From JANXVV01 sp038230975 (GTDB lineage Bacteria; Planctomycetota; Phycisphaerae; Tepidisphaerales; Tepidisphaeraceae), in NCBI GenBank assembly GCA_038230975.1, contig JBBRMF010000298.1, positions 1-6,190 of the forward strand: a stretch of 6,190 bases of DNA, given 5' to 3'. This document shows positions 1 through 6,118 of the stretch, in pieces (positions within the stretch are counted from its first letter, which is position 1; each line of letters opens with the position of its first letter). Made by a program: the position numbers and the translations under genes. The notes beneath the pieces were generated by a model, which saw nothing but the letters and a program-made list of their open reading frames with translations, was not told the origin of the DNA and did no database searches.

Positions 1-1239
1 AGCCCGGAAGCTTTCGAGGCTAAACAGAACTGACACAGGACCTGAGCGCGCCAGAATTTGGTGGGGAAGATCAACGTGAACCCCCGTGCAGGCGGTTTCG
101 ACAGACGGCCGCAGCCGTTGCACGAAGTGAGACTCTGGCAGGATGATTTCGGTCATCGATCCTTCACGCAATTGTGCGGCAGTCACACACCGTATTCCGG
201 TAATCGCTTCCGCTTCGCGCATTGCCAACGGGCTCTGTGTCAGTATGCCAGAAATAAAAGCCGGCTGGAGGCCCAGATCGCGCATCAGCTCCACACCCGC
301 GATGGCACCCATCGCGTCACCTGCCGCCAACACCCAGGTATTGATCTCAGAGATGAAGGCCGGATCACGAAGAAGAGCGGCGGTTTCCCGTTGGAGGAGA
401 CCATCGGCAATTTCCAGGGTAATACAATCCGCACCTTGATCGGCGGCGTGCGCGCGAAGACGATGAAAAAGTTCCAACAAGTCGCCTGTGCTGCACAAGT
501 AGGTGGAGGCGAACCCACCGTCGATAAAATCCAGGGCGGGAAATGCCCCGGCATCGCGCATCGACCAGGTGTCTCGACCGGATGCGGTTCCCGTGAGCTT
601 AATGGACGCAACTTGCCGATCGCTGCCACGCAGTCCACGCACGAGACTGGTCACCGTATAGGTTTTTCCAGCGTCCATTGAAGTGCCGCACACAGCAATT
701 ACCGGCGGAAGTGTGGGCCGGACTGGTAAAGCGCCCTCCGATGCAGGTGAAAGCCCGTAATCTCCAATGCCAATCGGGCGAGCGCCTTGATCCGCCAAAA
801 GGCCAATTAATTTCAGACGACTCGGGTCAGGAACGGCCGAATGCTTTGAGGCCACCAACCCGCAGAGACCTCCCATCGACATCAAATCGCAGGAAGTTCC
901 ATTGGCACCCGCGTAGCCTTCAAACTGATTCGTCGCATAGCGGTTGCCGAAGACAACCGCCAACACGTCGCCTTCGTAAAGAGTGCAGTTGCGTCCGTCG
1001 GCGAGTTCAAGCCGACCATTTTTGCCGATCTTTTTCAACTGTGCCAAAGCCAATTGGCCAGGTTGTGGCTTTTCGGGGATGGGCAGAAGCGTGGCAATGG
1101 CGTCGCGAGGCACTCTGCGAGTGGCGTACGAAAATCGAACGCCCGAGAGGTCGATTGTTTCACAAAACATGCGGGATTTAGAGAGCTCTTCAGCAGCGAT
1201 GCGCTTAAAGCTGACGGAGGTTGCAGGAGTTTCGAGCAT
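1..1239 (-). CDS. Two-domain P-loop NTPase, BioD/DUF1611-like (3' end missing)
   Basis: The minus-strand frame is open for 413 codons from the ATG at 1239 to the window edge, so the C-terminus is missing. Residues 180-193 read VIAVCGTSMDAGKT, a Walker A loop of the GT-x4-GKT kind seen in dethiobiotin synthetase (GTDTEVGKT) and DUF1611 proteins of the SIMIBI P-loop class. LKLTG-like residues around 214-217 and DCITLEIADG at 271-280, a possible Walker B strand, follow as expected for that fold. The N-terminal part (about 60-165) is a separate domain with FGNRYATNQFEGY (97-109) and a Cys/Gly/Met-rich CDLMSMGGLCGLV (117-129); I do not recognise it. The start is supported by AAGGAG five bases upstream. 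An ATP- or GTP-dependent enzyme, perhaps a ligase or kinase acting on a small molecule, is an inference; substrate unknown. The frame is intact with no frameshift. Confidence 0.85.
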   Translation of the reverse strand, partial: MLETPATSVSFKRIAAEELSKSRMFCETIDLSGVRFSYATRRVPRDAIATLLPIPEKPQPGQLALAQLKKIGKNGRLELADGRNCTLYEGDVLAVVFGNRYATNQFEGYAGANGTSCDLMSMGGLCGLVASKHSAVPDPSRLKLIGLLADQGARPIGIGDYGLSPASEGALPVRPTLPPVIAVCGTSMDAGKTYTVTSLVRGLRGSDRQVASIKLTGTASGRDTWSMRDAGAFPALDFIDGGFASTYLCSTGDLLELFHRLRAHAADQGADCITLEIADGLLQRETAALLRDPAFISEINTWVLAAGDAMGAIAGVELMRDLGLQPAFISGILTQSPLAMREAEAITGIRCVTAAQLREGSMTEIILPESHFVQRLRPSVETACTGVHVDLPHQILARSGPVSVLFSLESFRA

Positions 1240-1244
1240 ACTTT

Positions 1245-1250
1245 CTCCTT
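1245..1250 (-). promoter_or_regulatory. Ribosome binding site of the P-loop gene
   Basis: Read on the minus strand this is AAGGAG, five bases before the ATG at 1239. It fixes the start of the left-hand gene. Confidence 0.75.
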
Positions 1251-1259
1251 CACATCCCC

Positions 1260-1273
1260 CCAATTGAAATTGG
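1260..1273. repeat. Perfect 6-bp-arm palindrome in the leader of the P-loop gene
   Basis: CCAATT and AATTGG are separated by GA. The element sits 21 bases upstream of the ATG at 1239, just ahead of the ribosome binding site. The position would suit an operator or a small leader hairpin, but six-base arms can arise by chance. Confidence 0.3.
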
Positions 1274-1717
1274 CCAAATGGCAGACCTACAGATCGCCAG
1301 AGCTTTCAGCATCTGACTCTTGAGCTTGACTCATGGGGAACCATTCACGACATGACGAACGCGATTTGCCGTATGGCGATCCCCCGGCATACCAAAGTCG
1401 GCTCTATGGCAACGCCCTCACCAACGCCATAGGTCACTGCGCAACTACTTCACTCACTCCTCTCGCACCTGGCTTGGAGAGCCAAGTGTCCAGTTTCCCG
1501 TAACCGCCGTTGTGAGTATAGCGTTCGATTGTGAGAGCCCCATGAGAACACTGTACGTGGGCATGCCCGTCCCGACCCTACTTCGCTAACCTGCGCGATG
1601 TCGCGGTGTCTGATGCTTCGTCCGGGTGTCGAAGCCTCGCCGCCCGGTGAGTCCCGAGGGTTCGGACGGCCATCCGTAGATGAACGCCAGCCGAGACACC
1701 CCCGCAGCCTGTTTACC

Positions 1718-1721
1718 GGAG
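1718..1721 (+). promoter_or_regulatory. Ribosome binding site of the RTX/LEPR gene
   Basis: GGAG lies six bases before the ATG at 1728. This favours that start over the in-frame ATG at 1680, which has no comparable site and would add 16 residues ahead of the conserved N-terminus. Confidence 0.7.
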
Positions 1722-1727
1722 AAACGT

Positions 1728-2966
1728 ATGCGCCCGTCAAATCGAATCGCCCCTGGATTTGGCCTCAACGCCAACTGTGCCCTTGCCTTCACCGTGGAGA
1801 ATCTGGAGCAGCGGCGGATGCTGTCGGGAGGACCGGCGGCGCTGGCCCGAGGCGGCGTGCTAAACGTGCATGGGACGAGCGGGTCTGATGTCATCACGGT
1901 CTCGCTCGATAAGCCACACGGCATGCTCGATGTCACTGTTGACGGCCGACTCCAGACGTTCTCAGCGCGGAAAGTCAAAAAGATCCAGGTCTACGGCGAC
2001 CCCGCCAAGGGCCGCAGTCACGGGCGCGGACACTCTGTAGTACACGCGGCGGCGAGCAGCGCGGATGATGATCAGATAACGATCGCCGCGAACGTAACGA
2101 CGCCGACCTATGTCCTCGCCGGTGCCGGCAACAACACGATTCATGGCGGCGGTGGCAACGAAACTCTCCAGGGAGGCGATGGGAACGACTCGATCTACGG
2201 CGGCAGTGGTAACGACCTGCTGATCGCCGGGAACGGCAACGACTTCATCGAGGGCGGCAGCGGCCAAGACACTGAAGTCGGTGGACCAGGCAGCGACACC
2301 CTCATCGCCAATAGCCCCGGCGATCAGTTACAGGCCTACGGCCAGGATGATCACGTTGAATTCCTTCCCGGTGCCGGAGACAGCTTTGCGGACATTCCGC
2401 TCTACGCCCAGGACGGTCTGCTGAACCTGTCCGGTGGCGCGGACATCACGACCGTAGATGACTGGACAGTGGACGAAACGGGCTACTTTGGCACGGAGGT
2501 GTTGATCGGCGGCCAACTGACCTCCATCGCCGTGGATGAGTACGGTAATTCCTGCGACTGCGGCGGCGATGTTTTTGATGGCGGCGGCGTGATCCTGCTG
2601 GACATCAATTCGGTGCCCGATGCGCCGCGGCAGGCCATTCTGGACGAGGCCGACGGAGATCCGATTGACACTTGGGTCCAGGAGTTCCCCGCCTCCGATG
2701 GAACGCTCCTCTACGCGACCACCGCCATCGATTACTACGGTGACGTCCGCGATATCGTGGTCGATGAGTTCGGCAATTCTTTGACGGACCCGGTGTTCTA
2801 CTACGGAATCGCCCATGCTTCCGCGACAGCCAACTCGGCAATGAGTACTCACGCAGAAACCGCCAGCCAACCTTGGAACGCGTTTTCCCTGCGACTGAAT
2901 GCCGCAGGTGGCGACCCCGTTCATGCCGCGGCCCATGCGCATTTCAAAGGTGTATTTGCCACCTGA
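1728..2966 (+). CDS. LEPR-motif surface protein with RTX calcium-binding repeats
   Basis: The product is 412 residues from the ATG at 1728; an in-frame ATG at 1680 is less likely. Residues 26-34 read LEQRRMLSG, the LExRRxLS motif found near the N-terminus of large exported planctomycete proteins. Residues 45-80 (VLNVHGTSGSDVITVSL onward) resemble the first beta-rich segment typical of these proteins. Seven consecutive RTX-type nonapeptides fill 131-193, for example GGDGNDSIY and GGSGNDLLI; this family of repeats folds into a calcium-binding parallel beta-roll. The rest (about 195-412) is acidic and unrecognised, with a twice-occurring block around VDE(Y/F)GNS (267-283 and 342-357). A cell-surface or secreted structural or binding role is inferred; no catalytic motif is visible. 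A His-rich stretch lies near 98-106 and the C-terminus is HAAAHAHFKG-like. It appears to be a single-gene unit ending at a strong hairpin. Confidence 0.9.
   Translation: MRPSNRIAPGFGLNANCALAFTVENLEQRRMLSGGPAALARGGVLNVHGTSGSDVITVSLDKPHGMLDVTVDGRLQTFSARKVKKIQVYGDPAKGRSHGRGHSVVHAAASSADDDQITIAANVTTPTYVLAGAGNNTIHGGGGNETLQGGDGNDSIYGGSGNDLLIAGNGNDFIEGGSGQDTEVGGPGSDTLIANSPGDQLQAYGQDDHVEFLPGAGDSFADIPLYAQDGLLNLSGGADITTVDDWTVDETGYFGTEVLIGGQLTSIAVDEYGNSCDCGGDVFDGGGVILLDINSVPDAPRQAILDEADGDPIDTWVQEFPASDGTLLYATTAIDYYGDVRDIVVDEFGNSLTDPVFYYGIAHASATANSAMSTHAETASQPWNAFSLRLNAAGGDPVHAAAHAHFKGVFAT
2118..2306 (+). repeat. Seven RTX nonapeptide units within the surface protein
   Basis: These 189 bases encode seven consecutive nine-residue units of the form GGxGxDxxx, starting at residues 131, 140, 149, 158, 167, 176 and 185. 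The outer units are degenerate (AGAGNNTIH first, GGPGSDTLI last) and the central ones are closest to consensus. Confidence 0.85.
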
Positions 2967-2977
2967 GGGAGTGAAGT

Positions 2978-2998
2978 AGGGCCCGCACCGCGGGCCCT
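2978..2998 (+). terminator. Hairpin terminator after the RTX/LEPR gene
   Basis: AGGGCCCGC and GCGGGCCCT form a perfect nine-base-pair GC-rich stem with the three-base loop ACC, starting 12 bases after the stop codon. The following bases (gcttcgccttt) are only moderately T-rich, so it may end transcription inefficiently or stabilise the 3' end instead. Confidence 0.65.
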
Positions 2999-3024
2999 GC
3001 TTCGCCTTTCCCGAAGATGGTGGG

Positions 3025-3083
3025 GAAATAAAGCGGGACAATCCCGGATTACGTCAATTATCAGGGTTGTCCCGTTTTATTTC
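3025..3083. repeat. Long inverted repeat; REP/MITE-like element or bidirectional terminator
   Basis: Positions 3025-3044 pair with 3064-3083 over 20 base pairs, with only two G-U type positions (3033/3075 and 3042/3066) and a 19-base loop. The GC core GCGGGACAA is flanked outside by AAATAAA on the left and TTTTATTT on the right, so an RNA from either strand would have a stem followed by a U-rich tract. That layout fits a bidirectional terminator. Its length, and a core that resembles GGGACA-containing dispersed repeats I recall from other bacteria, also suggest a REP-like or small non-autonomous element. Confidence 0.6.
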
Positions 3084-3123
3084 GTTCTTCATCCTAAACC
3101 TTTTGAAACAACTTATCGCGGCA

Positions 3124-3148
3124 GGGACGGCGGTTTCCCGCCGCTCCC
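3124..3148. repeat. GC-rich hairpin in the intergenic region
   Basis: GGGACGGCGG pairs with CCGCCG(C)TCCC, ten base pairs with one bulged C and a TTTC loop. A second, smaller stem, CGCGGG with CCCGCG (3204-3209 with 3218-3223), lies about 60 bases downstream. No T tract follows either, so they do not look like intrinsic terminators. Function unknown. Confidence 0.35.
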
Positions 3149-3453
3149 GCACGGATCCCGGCGAGTGGAACTACCGCACCGGGCTCTTGCCGCAGATCGC
3201 CCACGCGGGAGTAATCGCCCGCGCGTGTGCCGCCCGATGAAATGGCGCATCCGTGGCGAATGCGAAATTTCGATTCCGGATGCGATGTCCGGCAGTCCAG
3301 GATGCAACACCAGGCGAAGGCCTGTATACATGAAATGAAGCAGGTGCCTCAAGCTGGAGTTCACTGCAAAAAAATGTGGATTAGGCGCAACGCTTACCGC
3401 TCGCGAAGATGCTCTTTCGTGCAACTATTGGCGATCGGCAGACTCATGGTTTT

Positions 3454-3458
3454 GGAGG
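3454..3458 (+). promoter_or_regulatory. Ribosome binding site of the propeller gene
   Basis: GGAGG, a full Shine-Dalgarno core, lies five bases before the ATG at 3464 and fixes that start. Confidence 0.8.
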
Positions 3459-3463
3459 AATAA

Positions 3464-4777
3464 ATGACAAGCTTTCAACGGTTGACCTTTGCGATTGCGA
3501 TGGGATGGGTAGTTCTGACCGCGCGCGGCGCGGATTGGCCGCAATATCGGGGGCCATTGCGCGACGGAGTCTCTCGCGAAACGGGGCTGTTGAAAGAATG
3601 GCCAGGCGAAGGGCCGCGGTTGCTGTGGAAAGTTGTGAATCTGGGGTTGGGTTATTCCGGGCCAGCGGTTGTGGGAGATCGGTTGTACGTTTCGTGCGGC
3701 CGTGGGGACTCTGAGTTTGTGGTGGCGATGGATTTGAGCGCCACCGGCATCCCCAGAGAGCTCTGGGCGACCAAAATTGGACCGCTTTTCACTTGGCGGG
3801 GGAACAACTGGAATGTCGGCCCAAACGCGACGCCAACAGTGGATCGAGATCTGGTTTTTGCGCTGGGAGGGAATGGCGATCTGGTGTGTGTTGACGCGGC
3901 CACCGGCAGGGAACGATGGCATAAGTGCATGCCGCGCGATTTTGCGGGGGAAGTGAATCCGATCGGTGGCGGTGCGGAAGAACCCACGCCGCTCGGATGG
4001 GGATATGCGTGGGCGCCGTTGGTCGATGGCGATCAATTGATCTGCCTGCCCGGCGGCAAGCAGGGGCTGATGGCAGCACTGGACAGGAAAACAGGCAAGA
4101 CGATTTGGCGAAGCACGGATGTGGTGGATCAAGCGACGTATTCTTCACCCATTGCAGTCGAGATCGCAGGGTTGCGCCAATATGTGCAAGTGGTGAATTC
4201 AGGCGTCGTGGGAATTTCGGCGCAAGACGGCAAGCGGCTTTGGGCGTATCAGCGCAAACCGGCTTATGGCGATGTGGTCACCGCCACCCCACTGTTCAAT
4301 AACAATCACGTCTTCTCAACGGTTGGCTTTGGCGAGGGATGCGACCTGATCAAACTCATCCCAGGCGCGAACGGAGTGGAGGTCGAGAAGGTTTACTCCA
4401 ACCGGCAAATGCAGAGCCGTGATGGAGGCGTGGTGCTGTTTGATGGGCACATCTACGGTTACTCCGAATCGCATGGGTGGATGTGCATGGATTTCAAAAC
4501 CGGGAAAGTACTCTGGTCGGAGAAACAGGCCTTGGGCCGCGGCTCGGTGATGGTGGCGGACGGCCATCTCTATTGTTGCGCGGAGAAGGGTGGAACGATC
4601 GCGCTCATTGAAGCTTCGCCGACGGCCCGTCGGGAAACGGGGCGATTGACACTCCCAACCGAATCTCCATCGCGACCCCCGAGCGGTGGTTTGTGGACGC
4701 ATCCAGTCATCGCCGATGGGCGGCTCTATCTCCGCGATGAGGAATTCCTGTACTGTTACGATATCAAAATGCACTAA
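3464..4777 (+). CDS. Secreted PQQ-binding-like beta-propeller protein
   Basis: The product is 437 residues. Residues 1-23 form a signal peptide (hydrophobic stretch about 7-20, cleavage probably just before D24). The mature protein opens with DWPQYRGPLRDGVS, the entry strand common to planctomycete PQQ-like propeller proteins. Blade motifs of the form (A/V)xDxxTGKxxW recur: LVCVDAATGRERWH (140-153), ALDRKTGKTIWR (205-216), VVGISAQDGKRLW (248-260) and MCMDFKTGKVLWSE (340-353). This length and architecture match the family annotated as PQQ-binding-like or outer membrane assembly BamB-like propellers. In this subgroup quinone binding and dehydrogenase activity are mostly unproven, so an enzyme function should not be assumed; a binding or scaffold role in the periplasm is equally possible. 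The ABC ATPase gene starts 14 bases after its stop, suggesting one transcript. Confidence 0.93.
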   Translation: MTSFQRLTFAIAMGWVVLTARGADWPQYRGPLRDGVSRETGLLKEWPGEGPRLLWKVVNLGLGYSGPAVVGDRLYVSCGRGDSEFVVAMDLSATGIPRELWATKIGPLFTWRGNNWNVGPNATPTVDRDLVFALGGNGDLVCVDAATGRERWHKCMPRDFAGEVNPIGGGAEEPTPLGWGYAWAPLVDGDQLICLPGGKQGLMAALDRKTGKTIWRSTDVVDQATYSSPIAVEIAGLRQYVQVVNSGVVGISAQDGKRLWAYQRKPAYGDVVTATPLFNNNHVFSTVGFGEGCDLIKLIPGANGVEVEKVYSNRQMQSRDGGVVLFDGHIYGYSESHGWMCMDFKTGKVLWSEKQALGRGSVMVADGHLYCCAEKGGTIALIEASPTARRETGRLTLPTESPSRPPSGGLWTHPVIADGRLYLRDEEFLYCYDIKMH

Positions 4778-4791
4778 GGATCGCCGAACGC

Positions 4792-5661
4792 ATGAACAGC
4801 CCCACAGATTCCTCATCCGCTCACACCACTGCATCCGGCCCATTGCCGACGCCTCTGGAACTTCGGACGGAAGACGTGCATAAATCGTTCGGCGCCAACG
4901 CCGTTCTGCGCGGGATTAATATCGATCTGTGTCGCGGAACGATGCTGGCGATTGTCGGCGGCTCGGGCAGCGGGAAAACGGTGCTCATGCGCCATCTGAT
5001 CGGTCACTTTCACCCGGATCGCGGGCGCGTGTGGGTGGCGGACCATGAGTCAACCGGCTCGCCGCTGACGGATCTGTCGACGCTTGATGAAGATGGCATG
5101 GACCGTCTACGACGTCACTGGGCGGTTGTCTTTCAAAGTAATGCGCTCTTCCCCAACACACTGTTTGACAACGTGACTCTGGCGCTGCGGGAGGTCAAGG
5201 GATGGGACGAAGCCAAGGTCCGACAGCGCGCCTTTGACGCGGTGGCGGCCGTGGGCCTCAACCCCACGACCGATATGAACCTCAGTTGCAATCAGCTTTC
5301 CGGCGGCATGGCAAAGCGGGCGGGCATCGCACGGGCGATGGCGCTCGACCCTGGGTTGGTGTTCTACGACGAACCCACCAGCGGCCTCGATCCGATGCTG
5401 TCACGGCAGATCCATGACCTGATCGGTACCATGCACTCCCAGGCGACCGAATCCGGAGTACAGAGGACCAGCGTCATCATCACCCACGACAAAGACCTTC
5501 TTTATCGACTGCAACCGCGCATCGTCATGCTGCATCACGGACTCGTGCTGTTCGACGGAACCTATGCGGATTTTGAGCACTCGGATTCTCCGTTCATCCG
5601 CCCCTATTTCGAGTTCATGCCGGAATTGCACCAGCGCGTGCCGCCGACACTTACGATTTAG
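4792..5661 (+). CDS. ABC transporter ATP-binding protein, MlaF-like
   Basis: The 289-residue protein carries all ABC ATPase motifs: Walker A GGSGSGKT (56-63), Q-loop glutamine in VVFQSNALF (Q115), signature LSGGM (169-173), Walker B LVFYDE (189-194), D-loop SGLD (197-200) and switch histidine H232 in IITHD. The signature followed by AKRAGIARAMALDP, and a C-terminal SDSPFIRPYF segment, point to the MlaF/Ttg2A branch, whose members power lipid or hydrophobic-compound transport together with an MlaE permease and an MlaD substrate-binding protein. Neither partner is in this window; the next gene downstream is on the opposite strand. The first 20 or so residues are Ser/Thr/Pro-rich and outside the domain. 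The start has only a weak AAGGA site 11 bases upstream, overlapping the stop codon of the propeller gene, so translation may be coupled to it. Confidence 0.93.
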   Translation: MNSPTDSSSAHTTASGPLPTPLELRTEDVHKSFGANAVLRGINIDLCRGTMLAIVGGSGSGKTVLMRHLIGHFHPDRGRVWVADHESTGSPLTDLSTLDEDGMDRLRRHWAVVFQSNALFPNTLFDNVTLALREVKGWDEAKVRQRAFDAVAAVGLNPTTDMNLSCNQLSGGMAKRAGIARAMALDPGLVFYDEPTSGLDPMLSRQIHDLIGTMHSQATESGVQRTSVIITHDKDLLYRLQPRIVMLHHGLVLFDGTYADFEHSDSPFIRPYFEFMPELHQRVPPTLTI

Positions 5662-5679
5662 CTTGGATTTACGTCAGCG

Positions 5680-5691
5680 GCGCAGCAGCGC
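5680..5691 (+). terminator. Weak hairpin between convergent genes
   Basis: GCGC-AGCA-GCGC lies in the 32-base gap between two convergent stop codons and is followed by gatcactctttt. A four-base-pair stem is marginal, so this is only a possible terminator for the ABC ATPase transcript. Confidence 0.2.
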
Positions 5692-5693
5692 GA

Positions 5694-6116
5694 TCACTCT
5701 TTTGAGGCATCCCCGTCTTCTTTTCCAGCGTTCGGTGTATTCAAATGTTTCTTTAATAGAGCTTCGAGAGCATCTTTATCTTGCACGCCGAGTAGGGCTC
5801 GCCCATCGTCGGTCACGGAGCCGCGCAGTTCGCCTTGGAATGGACCGAGGCAAAACGGAATCACAAATTGATCCGGGTGCCGCGAATCAATCGTCGGAGC
5901 GAAGAAAGAGATATTGTCCCTCACGAAGTCCGCCAGTCGGATTACATCCAGCTTCGGATCCCGGTCCACCGGATATTTTGAAATATTGACTACTTCAGGG
6001 CATTTTTCAGGTTGGTAGGTTGCCCGATGTCGGGTGCCACGGGTCGCGGTACTCCGAGACCCGTGTCTTCGGCCCGCCGAAACGCACAGGTCTCGGAGTA
6101 CCGCGACCCGTGGCAC
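5694..6116 (-). CDS. Small unrecognised protein, 5' end uncertain or lost
   Basis: The minus-strand frame ends at 5694 and stays open to a GTG at 6116, 140 residues. That GTG and about the first 28 codons lie inside the inverted repeat at 6031-6118, so they are unlikely to be original coding sequence. The protein-like part begins around NISKYPVDRDPKLDVIRLAD and continues through FVIPFCLGPFQGELRGSVT, ending in a charged tail (LLKKHLNT, then Asp/Lys/Glu). No in-frame ATG lies anywhere in the frame. A GTG at 5969 would give 91 residues but has no Shine-Dalgarno sequence; a perfect ATATTT-TG-AAATAT palindrome (5973-5986) lies just upstream of it. I do not recognise the family and see no signal peptide or membrane segment. 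Either the start is a weak GTG, or the repeat has cut off the front of an older gene, making this a remnant. Confidence 0.45.
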   Translation of the reverse strand: MPRVAVLRDLCVSAGRRHGSRSTATRGTRHRATYQPEKCPEVVNISKYPVDRDPKLDVIRLADFVRDNISFFAPTIDSRHPDQFVIPFCLGPFQGELRGSVTDDGRALLGVQDKDALEALLKKHLNTPNAGKEDGDASKE

Positions 6117-6118
6117 CG
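6031..6118. repeat. REPIN-like inverted repeat (two opposed REP-type hairpins)
   Basis: Positions 6033-6061 and 6089-6117 are perfect 29-base inverted copies separated by 27 bases; allowing one bulged G the match reaches 6031 and 6118. Inside the spacer TTCGG and CCGAA can pair around CCCG, so the whole element can fold as one long hairpin. Each arm is itself a near-palindrome: CACGGGTC and GACCCGTG, then CGG and CCG, around a TACT loop (6038-6065), mirrored at 6085-6112. Two imperfect hairpins in opposite orientation are the hallmark of REPIN/BIME elements, which are mobilised in trans by single-domain Y1 (RAYT) transposases. No transposase gene is in the window. Confidence 0.75.

Larger units (their letters stand above)
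1240..1727. other. Intergenic region between divergent genes, with short palindromes
   Basis: About 490 bases separate the starts of two divergently read genes, so promoters for both should lie here, but I cannot identify convincing -35/-10 pairs. Visible structures are CCAATT-GA-AATTGG (1260-1273), GTATG/CATAC (1371-1375 with 1388-1392), CTATGGC/GCCATAG (1404-1410 with 1426-1432), CTTGG-AGAG-CCAAG (1473-1486) and the perfect palindrome GGGCATGCCC (1559-1568). Several overlapping open frames exist on both strands, but none has a ribosome binding site or a recognisable product. Confidence 0.5.
2999..3463. other. Intergenic region before the propeller gene
   Basis: Apart from the inverted repeat at 3025-3083 and the GC hairpins at 3124-3148 and 3204-3223, there is only a small CAGGC-GAAG-GCCTG stem at 3311-3324. 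Several frames stay open for 80-100 codons on both strands, but none has a credible start or a recognisable product. The promoter of the propeller gene and its operon partner should lie in the last part; I cannot place it with confidence. Confidence 0.45.

Noticed and set aside
58..1181. Plus-strand open frames of 207 and 167 residues opposite the P-loop gene
   Set aside because: They are antisense to a continuous 413-codon frame with a clear P-loop and ribosome binding site, and their products show no recognisable features.
1450..1740. Minus-strand 96-residue frame in the 1240-1727 gap, rich in Arg/Ser/Gly; considered as a group II intron or rRNA-like remnant
   Set aside because: I found no domain V-like or rRNA segment, no ribosome binding site and no matching partner sequence in the window.
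2328..3041. Minus-strand 237-residue frame
   Set aside because: It is antisense to the RTX/LEPR gene, crosses its terminator hairpin, and its product has no recognisable motif.
2979..3240. Plus-strand frame without ATG ending at 3240, containing the protein-like stretch WNYRTGLLPQIAHAG
   Set aside because: It runs through both arms of the inverted repeat and has no start codon with a ribosome binding site. It may be a remnant, but I cannot match it to a family.
3302..3330. TATACA (3325-3330) as a -10 box for the propeller gene
   Set aside because: No convincing -35 element sits at the right distance, and it overlaps a small CAGGC/GCCTG hairpin; too weak to call.
3113..3424. Minus-strand 103-residue frame
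   Set aside because: Arg/Ser/His-rich composition, no ribosome binding site and no recognisable domain; typical of a chance open frame in GC-rich DNA.
3425..4132. Minus-strand 235-residue frame
   Set aside because: Antisense to the propeller gene, with Pro/Arg/His-rich shadow composition.
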